64,000 nucleotides of DNA from VXRN01 sp963664365 (GTDB lineage Bacteria; Chloroflexota; Dehalococcoidia; Lucifugimonadales; UBA1123): positions 2,542,001 to 2,606,000 of the forward strand of contig OY761144.1 of the NCBI GenBank assembly GCA_963664365.1, in the 5' to 3' direction. Of the stretch, positions 23,851 to 33,129 are shown piece by piece. Position 1 is the stretch's first letter. Each line of letters begins with the position of its first letter. The position numbers and the translations under genes are program-made. The notes beneath the pieces are model-generated. The model saw only the letters and a program-made list of their open reading frames with translations. It ran no database searches and had not been told where the DNA came from.

Positions 23851-24048
23851 ATGATGTGGGTTGAGTATCGCACAGTTCCGAACCTTATTATGGCGCAGAT
23901 GTGGAAAGACGCGCTCGAGGGCGACGGGCTTCCGACGAAGATATTGCCCGTCGGGGACATCATGGAGTGGAGCGAGCGTGTGCCGTTTAAGGTCTATGTT
24001 CCCAAAGGGAGGGAGCACGTGGCAGACGAGATATTGAGGAAGTTGTAG
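23851..24048 (+). CDS. Small DUF2007-like protein inside the nuo operon
   Basis: A 65-residue protein with WVEYRTVPNLIMAQMWKDAL, GDGLPTKILPVGD, then FKVYVPKGREHVADEILRKL. This is the strand-helix-strand pattern of DUF2007 (putative signal-transducing) proteins. It lies 7 bases after nuoK and 3 bases before nuoL, in the same frame direction, so it is co-transcribed. It is not a known complex I subunit. Its role, if any, in assembly or regulation is unknown. Confidence 0.75.
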   Translation: MMWVEYRTVPNLIMAQMWKDALEGDGLPTKILPVGDIMEWSERVPFKVYVPKGREHVADEILRKL

Positions 24049-24051
24049 CAG

Positions 24052-26130
24052 ATGATTTCAGAAGCCATCGTATGGCTGACTTTGTTCGCGCCGTTGGCGT
24101 CTTTCCTGCTCATCGGCTTCATCGTGTGGCCGGCGGCCTACCTGCGCTCGAAATCGGAAGACGCGGCGGAGGCCGATGGCCACGCGGAGGCGGAGCACGG
24201 CGGCGAGACGGATCACGGGGCGCGGCGCGACCGCCTGGGAGATTCGGCCGGAATCATCACCATCGGGGCGGTGGGGATAGCGTTCGTCGTGTCGCTGGCG
24301 ACGCTGTTCAGCACGATAGGCAACCACGGGCGCATCGAGTTTCCGTCCCACAACTGGCTGACGGTGGGCGAGTTCGAGTTCAACGTCGGGATCCTCATGG
24401 ACCCGCTTACGGCCATCATGCTCGTGGTGGTCACGGGCGTCAGCCTGATGGTGCAGATATACTCCGTCGGCTACATGAGCGAAGAGGATGACCGCGCCTA
24501 CGCTCGGTACTTCGCGTACATGTCTCTGTTCACCGCGTCGATGGTCGGGCTGGTTCTGGCGTCGGGCATCATCCAAGTTTTCGTGTTCTGGGAGTTGGTC
24601 GGGCTGTGCTCGTACCTGCTGATAGGGTTCTGGTACAACCGCTCCTCGGCGGCGAACGCGGCGAAGAAGGCGTTCATCGTCACGAGGGTCGGCGACCTCG
24701 GATTCCTGCTGGCGATCCTGTACCTGTTCTTGCAGCAGAAGGGGTTGGCTCCTGCCGGACTCAATGGGCTTGACATCGCGGACCTGTACGAGGCGGTCGA
24801 TATCGGTCTGATCTCGGGCGGCGTCGCGACCTGGATAGCGGCGGGGATATTCGCGGGCGCGGTGGGGAAGTCGGGTCAGTTCCCTCTGCATACCTGGCTG
24901 CCGGACGCGATGGAAGGGCCGACGCCGGTCAGCGCGCTGATCCACGCGGCGACGATGGTGGCGGCGGGCGTCTTCCTAGTGGCGCGGTTCTTCCCGGTGT
25001 TCCAGGCGTCGGACGAGATGATGATCGTCGTGGCCATAGTCGGCGCGTTCACGGCGATATTCGCGGCGTCGATGGGGCTGGTGATGAACGACATCAAGCG
25101 CGTGCTGGCGTATTCTACGGTCAGCCAGCTTGGATACATGATGATGGCGCTTGGCGTGGGCGCATACGCTTTCGCCATCTTTCACCTGTTCACCCACGCC
25201 TTCTTCAAGGCGCTGCTGTTTCTGGGATCCGGCTCAGTCAATCACGCCTCCGGCACTTTCAACATGAAGTACATGGGCGGCCTGAGAAAGGTCATGCCCT
25301 GGACGTACTTCACCTTTTTGATAGGCAGCCTCGCGCTTGCGGGGATATTCCCGACCTCGGGGTTCTGGAGCAAGGACGAGATACTGGCTCACGCCTTCCA
25401 CGAAGGATCGACAGTCGGCATGATCGTGTATGCGCTCGGACTCGCGGCGGTGTTCATGACGGCGTTCTACATGTTCCGCGCGCTGTTCATGACGTTCGAT
25501 GGCGATTTCAGGGGCGGCGCCGAGGCGGAGTCGGAGGACGTCGAAGACGCATCGGAGCTTCATCTGGGACACGTGAGCCTGCACGAGTCGCCGCGGGTGA
25601 TGGTCGCGCCGATGGCGATATTGGCTGTGCTGGCGGTTGCGGTCGGATTCTTAGTCAACCCTCTCACCAACCTGGGCCTAGTGCCCATCCACTGGTTCGC
25701 CGACTTCATGGGAGAGGGGCCGGTTGCGGTGTACGTGCCGAAGTTCGACATACTCTTGGCCGTCGTGTCCAGCGTCTTCGCGGTCGCGGGCATTGGGGTC
25801 GCGTACATGATCTACTACCGGCAGAGTTGGTCGGCGGAGGCCATCGGCGGGAGGCTGAAGGCGGTACACACACTTTTGAGCAGGAAGTACTATTTCGACG
25901 AATTGTACGAGGATATGATAGTCCGCAGAGCGTTCTATAACGGGGTTGCGCGGCTGCTGGACTGGGGCGACAAGAACGTTGTGGACAAGGTGGTGAACGG
26001 GGTCGGGTGGATTGGCGCGAACGTCGGGACACCGCTTCGGCAGGTCCAGACGGGACAGATTCAGCAGTATGGCGCGGCTATCTCGGTGGGCATATTGGTG
26101 ATTATGGGACTGTATTTGTGGTTCTTGTAG
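24052..26130 (+). CDS. nuoL: NADH-quinone oxidoreductase subunit L
   Basis: A 692-residue antiporter-like distal subunit. Seen are the conserved FWELVGLCSYLLIGFW (E of TM5), FPLHTWLPDAMEGPTPVSAL and VLAYSTVSQLGYMM blocks, plus the long C-terminal lateral helix region. An unusual His/Glu/Asp-rich hydrophilic insert lies near residues 38-60 (DAAEADGHAEAEHGGETDHG) between the first two helices. It pumps protons together with nuoM and nuoN. Confidence 0.95.
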   Translation: MISEAIVWLTLFAPLASFLLIGFIVWPAAYLRSKSEDAAEADGHAEAEHGGETDHGARRDRLGDSAGIITIGAVGIAFVVSLATLFSTIGNHGRIEFPSHNWLTVGEFEFNVGILMDPLTAIMLVVVTGVSLMVQIYSVGYMSEEDDRAYARYFAYMSLFTASMVGLVLASGIIQVFVFWELVGLCSYLLIGFWYNRSSAANAAKKAFIVTRVGDLGFLLAILYLFLQQKGLAPAGLNGLDIADLYEAVDIGLISGGVATWIAAGIFAGAVGKSGQFPLHTWLPDAMEGPTPVSALIHAATMVAAGVFLVARFFPVFQASDEMMIVVAIVGAFTAIFAASMGLVMNDIKRVLAYSTVSQLGYMMMALGVGAYAFAIFHLFTHAFFKALLFLGSGSVNHASGTFNMKYMGGLRKVMPWTYFTFLIGSLALAGIFPTSGFWSKDEILAHAFHEGSTVGMIVYALGLAAVFMTAFYMFRALFMTFDGDFRGGAEAESEDVEDASELHLGHVSLHESPRVMVAPMAILAVLAVAVGFLVNPLTNLGLVPIHWFADFMGEGPVAVYVPKFDILLAVVSSVFAVAGIGVAYMIYYRQSWSAEAIGGRLKAVHTLLSRKYYFDELYEDMIVRRAFYNGVARLLDWGDKNVVDKVVNGVGWIGANVGTPLRQVQTGQIQQYGAAISVGILVIMGLYLWFL

Positions 26131-26195
26131 TTCACCCTCACCCCCGTATCGAGTACGGGGCAGGCTCTAGCCCTCTCCCATCAAGGGAGAGGGGA
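26131..26195. repeat. 65-bp double-hairpin element between nuoL and nuoM
   Basis: It is the same element as at 12197: CCCCGTA-TCGAG-TACGGGG and CCCTCTCCC-ATCAA-GGGAGAGGG. It fills the only gap of this size in the operon, from one base after the nuoL stop to about 20 bases before the nuoM start, so it is transcribed. Confidence 0.92.
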
Positions 26196-26214
26196 CTTGA
26201 CAGGAAGGGACGGA

Positions 26215-27735
26215 TTGTTTGAAGGCTGGTTGACATTAGCGGTGTTCCTGCCGCTCGGCGCGGCGGTCGCGATCGCGCTGTTCGGGCGGAACGCGACGCT
26301 GGTCAGGTTGTTCGCCGCGGCGGTGTCTGTGGTGGAGCTCGTTCTGACTTTCGCCATCTTCTTGATGTACGACACGTCGGAAGGCTCGCCGCAGTACCAA
26401 CTCGTGGACAGGGCGACGGAGTGGATTCCGGTCCAAGCTCTGAAGGTGGAGTACTTCCTGGCGGTGGACGGACTGAGCGCGCCGCTCGTCCTGCTGACCG
26501 GTCTGCTTGGGATGATCGCTGTGCTGGCGTCGTGGAAGATCGAGCACAGGGTGCGCGAGTATTTCGTCTGGCTGCTCGCACTGCAAGGGGCAGTGATGGG
26601 CGTGTTCACGGCGCTCGACTTCCTGATGTTCTTCCTGTTCTGGGAGTTGGAGCTCATCCCGATGTTCTTCCTCATATCTATATGGGGGACGGGACGCCGC
26701 GAGTATTCGGCTATGAAGTTCCTGATCTTCACGATTTTGGGCAGCGCGTTCATGCTGGTGGGCATACTGATCCTGTTCTTCACGGTCGGGTCGTTCGACA
26801 TGGCGGAGATGCCCTCGCTTGTGATGGAACACAGAGGGGCGATACCGGTCGTACTGGTCTTCTGGCTGTTGTTCGTCGCCTTCGCTGTGAAGCTGCCGAT
26901 TTGGCCGCTCCATACCTGGCTGCCGGACGCCCACACCGACGCTCCGACCGCCGCGAGCGTGATGCTGGCCGGGGTACTGCTGAAGATGGGAGCCTACGGG
27001 ATGTTTCGGGTGTCGGCGGCCATGTTCCCGGACGTTCTCAGAGACGTGTCGTGGCTTCTGGCGGCGCTCGGCGTGATAAACATTCTCTACGGGGCCATGG
27101 TGGTGCTGAGACAGACGGACATGAAACGGCTCATCGCGTTTAGCTCGATAAGTCACATGGGCTTCGTGCTGCTTGGGCTGTCGTCGGCGGTCGGAGTGGC
27201 GGGAATCGTGTCGGAAGTCGGGCTGGTGGGGGCGTCGCTGCAGATGTTCACGCACGGGACGATCACGGGGCTGCTTTTCCTGCTCGTGGGCTATGTGTAT
27301 GAGCGGGCGCACACGCGCCACATCCCGGATCTGGGCGGTCTCGCGGGCCGGATGCCGCTGCTGGCGTCAGCGCTGCTGGTGGCCGGCCTGGCGTCGCTGG
27401 GCCTGCCGGCGACGGCCGGATTCGCGGCTGAGATACACATCTTCCTGGGCACGTTCCCGGTCTGGGGCTGGATGACCGCGATAGGCGCGCTCGGCGTGGT
27501 TCTGGCGGCTGGCTATATCTTGTGGATGCTGCAACGGGTGATGTTCGGGCCGATGAATCTGAGGTTCGCGGGACTTCGGGACGCTACGCCGATAGAGATC
27601 GTCCCGATTGCCGCCCTGGTCATCGCCATAATGGCGGTGGGCATATACCCGCCGCTGCTAACGGACGTGTTTTCGACCGGGCTCCAGCCGATTGTGGAGT
27701 CGCTTCAATTCGATCTGAACATGGAAGTCCGGTGA
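26215..27735 (+). CDS. nuoM: NADH-quinone oxidoreductase subunit M
   Basis: A 506-residue antiporter-like subunit. Blocks visible are FWELELIPMFFLISIWG (key membrane Glu), LPIWPLHTWLPDAHTDAPTA (split across 26898-26950), MKRLIAFSSISHMGFVLLGL and LLFLLVGYVYERAHTR. TTG 26215 is chosen because AGGAAGG sits 7 bases before it. A TTG at 26197 is in frame but lies inside the palindromic element. Confidence 0.93.
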   Translation: MFEGWLTLAVFLPLGAAVAIALFGRNATLVRLFAAAVSVVELVLTFAIFLMYDTSEGSPQYQLVDRATEWIPVQALKVEYFLAVDGLSAPLVLLTGLLGMIAVLASWKIEHRVREYFVWLLALQGAVMGVFTALDFLMFFLFWELELIPMFFLISIWGTGRREYSAMKFLIFTILGSAFMLVGILILFFTVGSFDMAEMPSLVMEHRGAIPVVLVFWLLFVAFAVKLPIWPLHTWLPDAHTDAPTAASVMLAGVLLKMGAYGMFRVSAAMFPDVLRDVSWLLAALGVINILYGAMVVLRQTDMKRLIAFSSISHMGFVLLGLSSAVGVAGIVSEVGLVGASLQMFTHGTITGLLFLLVGYVYERAHTRHIPDLGGLAGRMPLLASALLVAGLASLGLPATAGFAAEIHIFLGTFPVWGWMTAIGALGVVLAAGYILWMLQRVMFGPMNLRFAGLRDATPIEIVPIAALVIAIMAVGIYPPLLTDVFSTGLQPIVESLQFDLNMEVR

Positions 27736-27754
27736 GCGGCAAGGTGAGTAGATC

Positions 27755-29266
27755 GTGACACTGCACGACATATACCTTCTTTCGCCTGAGCTTTCGCTTG
27801 CGGGAGTGGCGCTGGCACTCATCCTGCTGGACCTGTTCGTGTCCCGCAAGAGCTTGCTCGTCGGCGTCGGGGTTGCCGGACTGGTGCTGCCGGTAGCGTT
27901 CAGCCTCGCTCTTTGGGGCGACGTCAACGCCGAGGCGAGCGGCCAGATGGAGGGCATATTCGGAACGCTTGTCGTCGATAAGTTCAGCCTGTTCTTCAAA
28001 TTCCTCCTCGCGGTAGCCGCCGCGCTGGTGCTTCTGATCTCCTCGTCATACGTCGAGCGTATCAGGAGGCTCCAAGGAGAGTTCTACGCGCTGATACTGC
28101 TGGCGACCTCCGGGATGATGCTGTTGGCGTCGGCGACGGAGCTCATCTCGATCTACGTCGCTCTGGAGCTGACCGCGCTGCCCACCGCCGCGCTGGCAGC
28201 GTTCCTGAGAAACGGCAAGTCCGCGGAGTCCGGGATGAAGTTCCTGATACTGAGCGCGATAAGCTCGGCGGTGCTGCTGTACGGCATGGTGTTCATCTAC
28301 GGCTACACGGGGACGACGTCGCTGACCGGAATAGCCGAGCGGATAGGCCAGCTAATGGGGTCCGGGGATCTGAGCCCAGAAGCAGCATTCGGCGACAGCA
28401 AGGCGCTACTATTCGGAATCGTGCTGGTGATTGCGGGGTTCGGGTTCAAGATATCGAGCGTTCCGTTCCAGTTCTGGGCGCCTGACGTGTACGAGGGCGC
28501 GCCGACTCCGATCACTGCGTTCCTGTCGGTCGCGTCGAAGGCGGCGGGGTTCGCGGTTATCCTGCGGGTGTTCTACATCTCGTTCCCGGTTGGGGTCCTG
28601 AGCGACAACTGGGCGACCATCTTCGCGGTGCTCAGCGTGTTGTCGATGACGTTCGGCAACCTTGTCGCAATTCGGCAGAGCAACATCAAGCGCATGCTGG
28701 CGTACAGCACGGTGGCGCACGCGGGATACGTGATGGTCGGCCTGGCGGCTGTTGCGTCGGGGGCCATGTCCGGCCAGGTCGATATCGGTCCAAGCGGAGT
28801 GCTCTTCTACCTCGGCGGGTATGTAGCGACGAACCTGATGGCCTTCGCCGCGATAGTTGTAGTCTCCAACCGGACGGATTCTGACAACATCGACGACTAC
28901 GCCGGAATGTCTCGGCGGGCGCCGTTCGTGGCGGCGACGATGGCATTTGCCATGATATCCCTAACGGGAATACCCCCTACCATCGGGTTCATGTCCAAGG
29001 TCTATCTGTTCGGCGCGGCAGTGAACGCGGACCTGGAATGGCTGGCGATTGCGGGCATGGTAAACAGCGTTATCTCAGCCTACTACTACCTGCGCGTCGT
29101 GAAGGTGATGTACCTCCAAGAGCCGTCAGACGACTCATCCGTCAGAACGGACAAGGCCACCGGAGTCGTTCTCGGCGCGACGGCGGCGGCGACGTTAGTC
29201 TTCGGAGTCTACCCTACCCCACTGATCAACCTCGCCCGCTCCGCGGTGGGCGTCCTGGGTGTGTGA
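27755..29266 (+). CDS. nuoN: NADH-quinone oxidoreductase subunit N
   Basis: A 503-residue antiporter-like subunit with LISIYVALELTALPTAAL, FGFKISSVPFQFWAPDVYEG, NIKRMLAYSTVAHAGYVMVGL and a C-terminal GVYPTPL. GTG start with AAGGTGAG upstream. It is the last complex I gene; no nuoE, nuoF or nuoG is present in the window. Confidence 0.95.
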   Translation: MTLHDIYLLSPELSLAGVALALILLDLFVSRKSLLVGVGVAGLVLPVAFSLALWGDVNAEASGQMEGIFGTLVVDKFSLFFKFLLAVAAALVLLISSSYVERIRRLQGEFYALILLATSGMMLLASATELISIYVALELTALPTAALAAFLRNGKSAESGMKFLILSAISSAVLLYGMVFIYGYTGTTSLTGIAERIGQLMGSGDLSPEAAFGDSKALLFGIVLVIAGFGFKISSVPFQFWAPDVYEGAPTPITAFLSVASKAAGFAVILRVFYISFPVGVLSDNWATIFAVLSVLSMTFGNLVAIRQSNIKRMLAYSTVAHAGYVMVGLAAVASGAMSGQVDIGPSGVLFYLGGYVATNLMAFAAIVVVSNRTDSDNIDDYAGMSRRAPFVAATMAFAMISLTGIPPTIGFMSKVYLFGAAVNADLEWLAIAGMVNSVISAYYYLRVVKVMYLQEPSDDSSVRTDKATGVVLGATAAATLVFGVYPTPLINLARSAVGVLGV

Positions 29267-29269
29267 GCG

Positions 29270-30118
29270 ATGCGCCTGGTCGGATTTGTGTACAACGCGC
29301 TCGTCGAGGGCGCGCACGGACTTATCGACTCCCTGATCGACAGCCTCGAACTGCGCTCGCGCGCGTGGGTATCGTCGGCTTATGATCTGCCGTCCCACGA
29401 GGACAAGTTGGATCAGACCTCGCTGGTAGTCGTGGCGGGCGGCGACGGAACGATACTGCGAACCGTCCACTCGATCGCGGCCCACTCAATCCCGATCGTC
29501 GCGGTCAACATGGGCAGGGTGGGATTCATGAGCGAGTTGAGGGTGGAAGAGGCGCCCGGAAAGTTGCATCGATACCTCAACGGAGAGGTCAGGGTCGAGC
29601 GCCGGATGATGCTCGAGGCTGCCGTGACCGACCCCGGCGGCGACATGATCCTAACGGCGAACGCGCTGAACGACGTGGTGATGGGGCGAGAAGGCGTCGG
29701 GAACCTGCTGAACATAGATACCGAGGTGGACGGCGAGTTTCTGACGACTTACAGGGCGGACGGCGTGATAGTATCGACGCCTACGGGAAGCACGGGGTAC
29801 GCGCTCTCGGCGGGCGGGCCAATCTTCTTTCCGGAAGCGCGGATGATGATGCTCCAGCCGGTGGCGGCGCACACGGGACTGCGCGACGGGCTCGTGCTTC
29901 CGCACGATACGGAGGTCGTGCTGTCGGCGGCGGGAGGCGCGGGGGCGCTGCTGAGCGTAGATGGCATGGAGGACGTTGAGCTTGGGGCGGGCTTCAAGGT
30001 GTCTATCCGCCGAAGTCCATACGAAGCGCTGTTCCTGCGCTCGAAGCCGAAGACGGCGTTCTACCGTGAGTTGACTCGCCGCCTCGGACTGGTTTATAAC
30101 CTGACTCCGCCGGACTAG
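29270..30118 (+). CDS. nadK: NAD kinase
   Basis: A 282-residue kinase making NADP from NAD. The diagnostic motifs are VVAGGDGTILRT (GGDG near residue 61) and STPTGSTGYALSAGGPI near 168. Lengths agree with bacterial NadK. It starts 3 bases after nuoN and so belongs to the same transcript. Confidence 0.95.
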   Translation: MRLVGFVYNALVEGAHGLIDSLIDSLELRSRAWVSSAYDLPSHEDKLDQTSLVVVAGGDGTILRTVHSIAAHSIPIVAVNMGRVGFMSELRVEEAPGKLHRYLNGEVRVERRMMLEAAVTDPGGDMILTANALNDVVMGREGVGNLLNIDTEVDGEFLTTYRADGVIVSTPTGSTGYALSAGGPIFFPEARMMMLQPVAAHTGLRDGLVLPHDTEVVLSAAGGAGALLSVDGMEDVELGAGFKVSIRRSPYEALFLRSKPKTAFYRELTRRLGLVYNLTPPD

Positions 30119-30135
30119 CTCGAAAGGGAGACAAC

Positions 30136-30669
30136 ATGATCCAACAGCCTGAGCCAATCGAGCAGCGGAGCGTCTTCCAAGGCAGGATATTCGAGACGCG
30201 GGTCGATACCGTGCTGATGCCGGACGGAAGCCAGCTTAGGCGCGAGGTGGTGGACCATCCCGGGGCGGTCGCCATCGTGCCGATCAATGAGAACTCGGAG
30301 GTCATTCTCGTCCGGCAGTACCGCTATCCGGCGGGTCAGCGGCTGTTGGAGATTCCGGCGGGCAAGATCGAACCGGACGAGTCGCCGGACGACACGGCGC
30401 AGCGCGAGCTTCAGGAGGAGATAGGCTTCGCGTCCAGAAACCTGCGGGCGTTGGGCGGCTTCTTCGCCTCGCCCGGATTCTGCACCGAGTTCATATACCT
30501 TTACCTAGCCCGCGACCTCGTGCCGAGCAAGCTGCCGGGAGATGAGGACGAGGACATCAACATCGAGCCGATTCCGCTGTCAAGGGTGGACCAGCTCATC
30601 AGGCACGGGGAAATTCAGGACGGCAAGAGCATCGCCGGACTACTCATGGCAAGATACCTGTTCAGCTAA
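30136..30669 (+). CDS. NUDIX hydrolase, ADP-ribose pyrophosphatase type
   Basis: A 177-residue enzyme with a perfect NUDIX box (GKIEPDESPDDTAQRELQEE followed by IGF, near residues 76-98) and the ADPRase features IVLVRQYRYPAGQRLLEIPAG. It should hydrolyse ADP-ribose or similar NDP-sugars. AAAGGGAG lies before the ATG. It follows nadK in the same direction, an NAD-linked context. Confidence 0.92.
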   Translation: MIQQPEPIEQRSVFQGRIFETRVDTVLMPDGSQLRREVVDHPGAVAIVPINENSEVILVRQYRYPAGQRLLEIPAGKIEPDESPDDTAQRELQEEIGFASRNLRALGGFFASPGFCTEFIYLYLARDLVPSKLPGDEDEDINIEPIPLSRVDQLIRHGEIQDGKSIAGLLMARYLFS

Positions 30670-30693
30670 CCAGTCGCGAGAGAGAACGCCACT

Positions 30694-32052
30694 ATGCCAG
30701 ACTTCAGAGCCGTATTCCAGCAGATCGAGGACATGACCGATGAGATCGTGGCCCTCCACCGCGACTTGGTGCAGATACCTTCGGTCAACACAGGATTCAT
30801 GCCGACGGGGAACGAGACTCCGGTGTGCGCGTACATCCGCGACTGGCTGGCGGAGGACGGGATAGAGTCGGAGATCCTGGGACGGACGCCGGAGCGAGGG
30901 AACGTCATCGCCCGGATCGAAGGGCGGAACAGTGGCGCGCGGCTGATGTTCATGTCCCATACAGACGTGGTGCCGGTGGAAGAGGAGGAGAAGTGGAGAT
31001 TCCCTCCGTTCAGCGCGACGGTCCACGAGGGCCGCGTCTATGGGCGGGGAGCGTCGGACTGCAAGGGGCTTCTCGCGGCGCAGCTAGTGGCGATGCGGAT
31101 GCTGAAACGCAATGGCATCGCGCTCAGGGACAGCCTGATACTGTGCTCGGGTGCTGACGAGGAGCACGGCGGACGCTACGGTTTCGGCTGGCTGGCGGAG
31201 AATCACCCCGAAAAGATAACCGCGCCGTTCGCGGTCAACGAAGGAGGCGGCACTCCGATAGAGGCGGCGGGCGGGCTGACGTATCTGCTCGGAGTCGGAG
31301 AGAAGGGCCGCCTTCAGGTCGAATTCGAGGTCAAGGGCGTCAGCGCCCACGCATCCGTGCCCTGGAATGGGACTAACGCGCTCTATCGCTTGTCTCGGCT
31401 TCTGAATCGCATAGAGACCTACGAAGCGGAACGCGACACTTCAACCAGCCTGTTCGCCCATCTGTCGAACTTCGCGATAGAGCACAAGCCGTCTGCCGAG
31501 AACGTGGACGAGATCATCGAAGAGGTATCGGAAGACAACCCAAGATTCGCCTCGATGCTGACAGCTTTGTCACGCATGACCGTCACGCCGACCATGATTA
31601 GCGGCGGCATCAAGTCGAACAGCGTGCCTGAGCAGATACGCCTTACGTGCGACGTTCGCACGCTGCCCCACCAGGACGACGACTATCTCAGGGGCGAGTT
31701 GGACCGGATCAAAGAGGGCATCGACGGGGTGAGCTACGAGATAGATTACATGGCCGTGCCGAATTCGTCCGAGTTCGACACTGAGTTGTCCCGGCACATC
31801 CAGGCGGCGACCGCTATGGCGCTGGAGCGCGACGATATTCAGTGGGTACCGGCGATCAGCGCCGGATTCACGGACTCGCGCTTCACCCGTCCTCTGAACG
31901 TTATCACCTACGGATTTTCCGGTTCCCACCCGGACGATGACCCTATGCTGAGCAACGCGCACGGCACAGACGAGTCGGTCGGGATCGCGAGCCTTGTCAG
32001 CGGGGCGAAGATCATGTTCGCCCTGGCCTGCACCATCTGCGGGGCGGAATAG
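30694..32052 (+). CDS. M20 family metallopeptidase (ArgE/DapE type)
   Basis: A 452-residue zinc amidohydrolase. Metal ligands are in FMSHTDVVPV, VYGRGASDCKGLLAAQL and CSGADEEHGG (EE pair), and there is a dimerisation lid domain (GVSAHASVPWNGTNAL). The C-terminal His is in NAHGTDESVGI. The substrate is not deducible: peptides or N-acyl amino acids. Co-directional with the NUDIX gene. Confidence 0.9.
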   Translation: MPDFRAVFQQIEDMTDEIVALHRDLVQIPSVNTGFMPTGNETPVCAYIRDWLAEDGIESEILGRTPERGNVIARIEGRNSGARLMFMSHTDVVPVEEEEKWRFPPFSATVHEGRVYGRGASDCKGLLAAQLVAMRMLKRNGIALRDSLILCSGADEEHGGRYGFGWLAENHPEKITAPFAVNEGGGTPIEAAGGLTYLLGVGEKGRLQVEFEVKGVSAHASVPWNGTNALYRLSRLLNRIETYEAERDTSTSLFAHLSNFAIEHKPSAENVDEIIEEVSEDNPRFASMLTALSRMTVTPTMISGGIKSNSVPEQIRLTCDVRTLPHQDDDYLRGELDRIKEGIDGVSYEIDYMAVPNSSEFDTELSRHIQAATAMALERDDIQWVPAISAGFTDSRFTRPLNVITYGFSGSHPDDDPMLSNAHGTDESVGIASLVSGAKIMFALACTICGAE

Positions 32053-32067
32053 GTGTAGAATGTGGTC

Positions 32068-33129
32068 ATGATCTCCCGAATCGCCATCAAGAATTTCCGC
32101 AGTCTGAGGGACGTGGAGCTATGCCCGGGTCCGCTGACGGTCTTGATTGGGCCGAATGGCGCGGGCAAGTCGAATATCATCGACGCGCTGAGGTTTTTGA
32201 AGGAGACTTACGTCGAGCCGAAGCATTCTGAGGATCGCGCGAGGTATCTGCTAAAGGAACGAGGGGGGTTCAAGCAAGTCGTGTGGGGCGGGCTGACCCG
32301 TGATGACCTAGAGTTCGAGGTCCAGTTCTCCAACGGTGATGGGGTTCCCAACGTCCCGGGGCTAAAGACCAGAATTGAACACGGTGATTCCCAAGTGCCG
32401 CCGTACTCTACTCGCCTTCATTCTATGCCGATTGGGTCCGATCAGTGGGAGGATGGCTCATACACAAATGGACTCAACGACGAATATCTGAAAGCTGTGA
32501 GGCTCCTCCAAACTTGGCAGTTCTATAACTTCTCGCCTGCTCTGATGCGAAAGCCGACGCCGGTCAGAGAAGAGCACGTCTTGAATGAGACAGGCTCCAA
32601 CCTGTCCAGCGTCATCCACACCATGTTCTCGGAAGGCCACCCGGATCTCGAAGACGCGGTAGGTATGCTCAAGGTCATGGTTCCAAGCGTGGAGAGACTC
32701 GTGTCCCCCATCTTCGGAGACGGACATACCTACGTCGCGCTCAAGGAGAAGGGGGTCAGGAACCCCGTTGGCGCGTGGGGCCTGTCGGACGGGACTCTGC
32801 TGGCCCTTGCGCTGTCGGTCGCGCTCGTCACCCGTCCCTATCCGGATCTCATCTGCCTGGAGACCCCGGAGTCGGAGATTCACCCCGGAATGATGGAGGC
32901 AGTTTCGGACTTGCTGGACACGGCATCCGACGATTCACAGGTGATAGTGACAACTCAGTCCACGCGCCTGCTGTATTGGCTTCCGTACGACAGCTTCGTC
33001 GTAGTCGAGAAAGAAAAGGGCGAAACTAAGCTGAATCCCCTGAAACACAACGACCGGCTTCGAGAAACTGTCGCTGAGTTGGGCGCGGGCGATGCTTGGT
33101 ACTCCGGATTCCTCGGCGGTACGCCGTGA
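32068..33129 (+). CDS. AAA-family ATPase (RecF/OLD-like) of a defence-type module
   Basis: A 353-residue ABC-like ATPase. It begins IAIKNFRSLRDVEL, then Walker A LIGPNGAGKSNIIDAL near residue 28, a signature-like WGLSDGTLLALAL near 240, Walker B LICLETPESEIHPG near 270 and the switch His region VIVTTQSTRLLYWLP. This is the AAA_21/OLD-type ATPase seen in abortive infection pairs. The start is ATG 32068; GTG 32062 is in frame. The following Toprim-like gene overlaps it by 4 bases (GTGA). Together they resemble a split OLD nuclease, an inference. Confidence 0.85.
   Translation: MISRIAIKNFRSLRDVELCPGPLTVLIGPNGAGKSNIIDALRFLKETYVEPKHSEDRARYLLKERGGFKQVVWGGLTRDDLEFEVQFSNGDGVPNVPGLKTRIEHGDSQVPPYSTRLHSMPIGSDQWEDGSYTNGLNDEYLKAVRLLQTWQFYNFSPALMRKPTPVREEHVLNETGSNLSSVIHTMFSEGHPDLEDAVGMLKVMVPSVERLVSPIFGDGHTYVALKEKGVRNPVGAWGLSDGTLLALALSVALVTRPYPDLICLETPESEIHPGMMEAVSDLLDTASDDSQVIVTTQSTRLLYWLPYDSFVVVEKEKGETKLNPLKHNDRLRETVAELGAGDAWYSGFLGGTP

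Noticed and set aside
26236..27321. 361-codon minus-strand frame opposite nuoM
   Set aside because: It is a shadow of nuoM, rich in Arg, His and Gln, without start signals or similarity.
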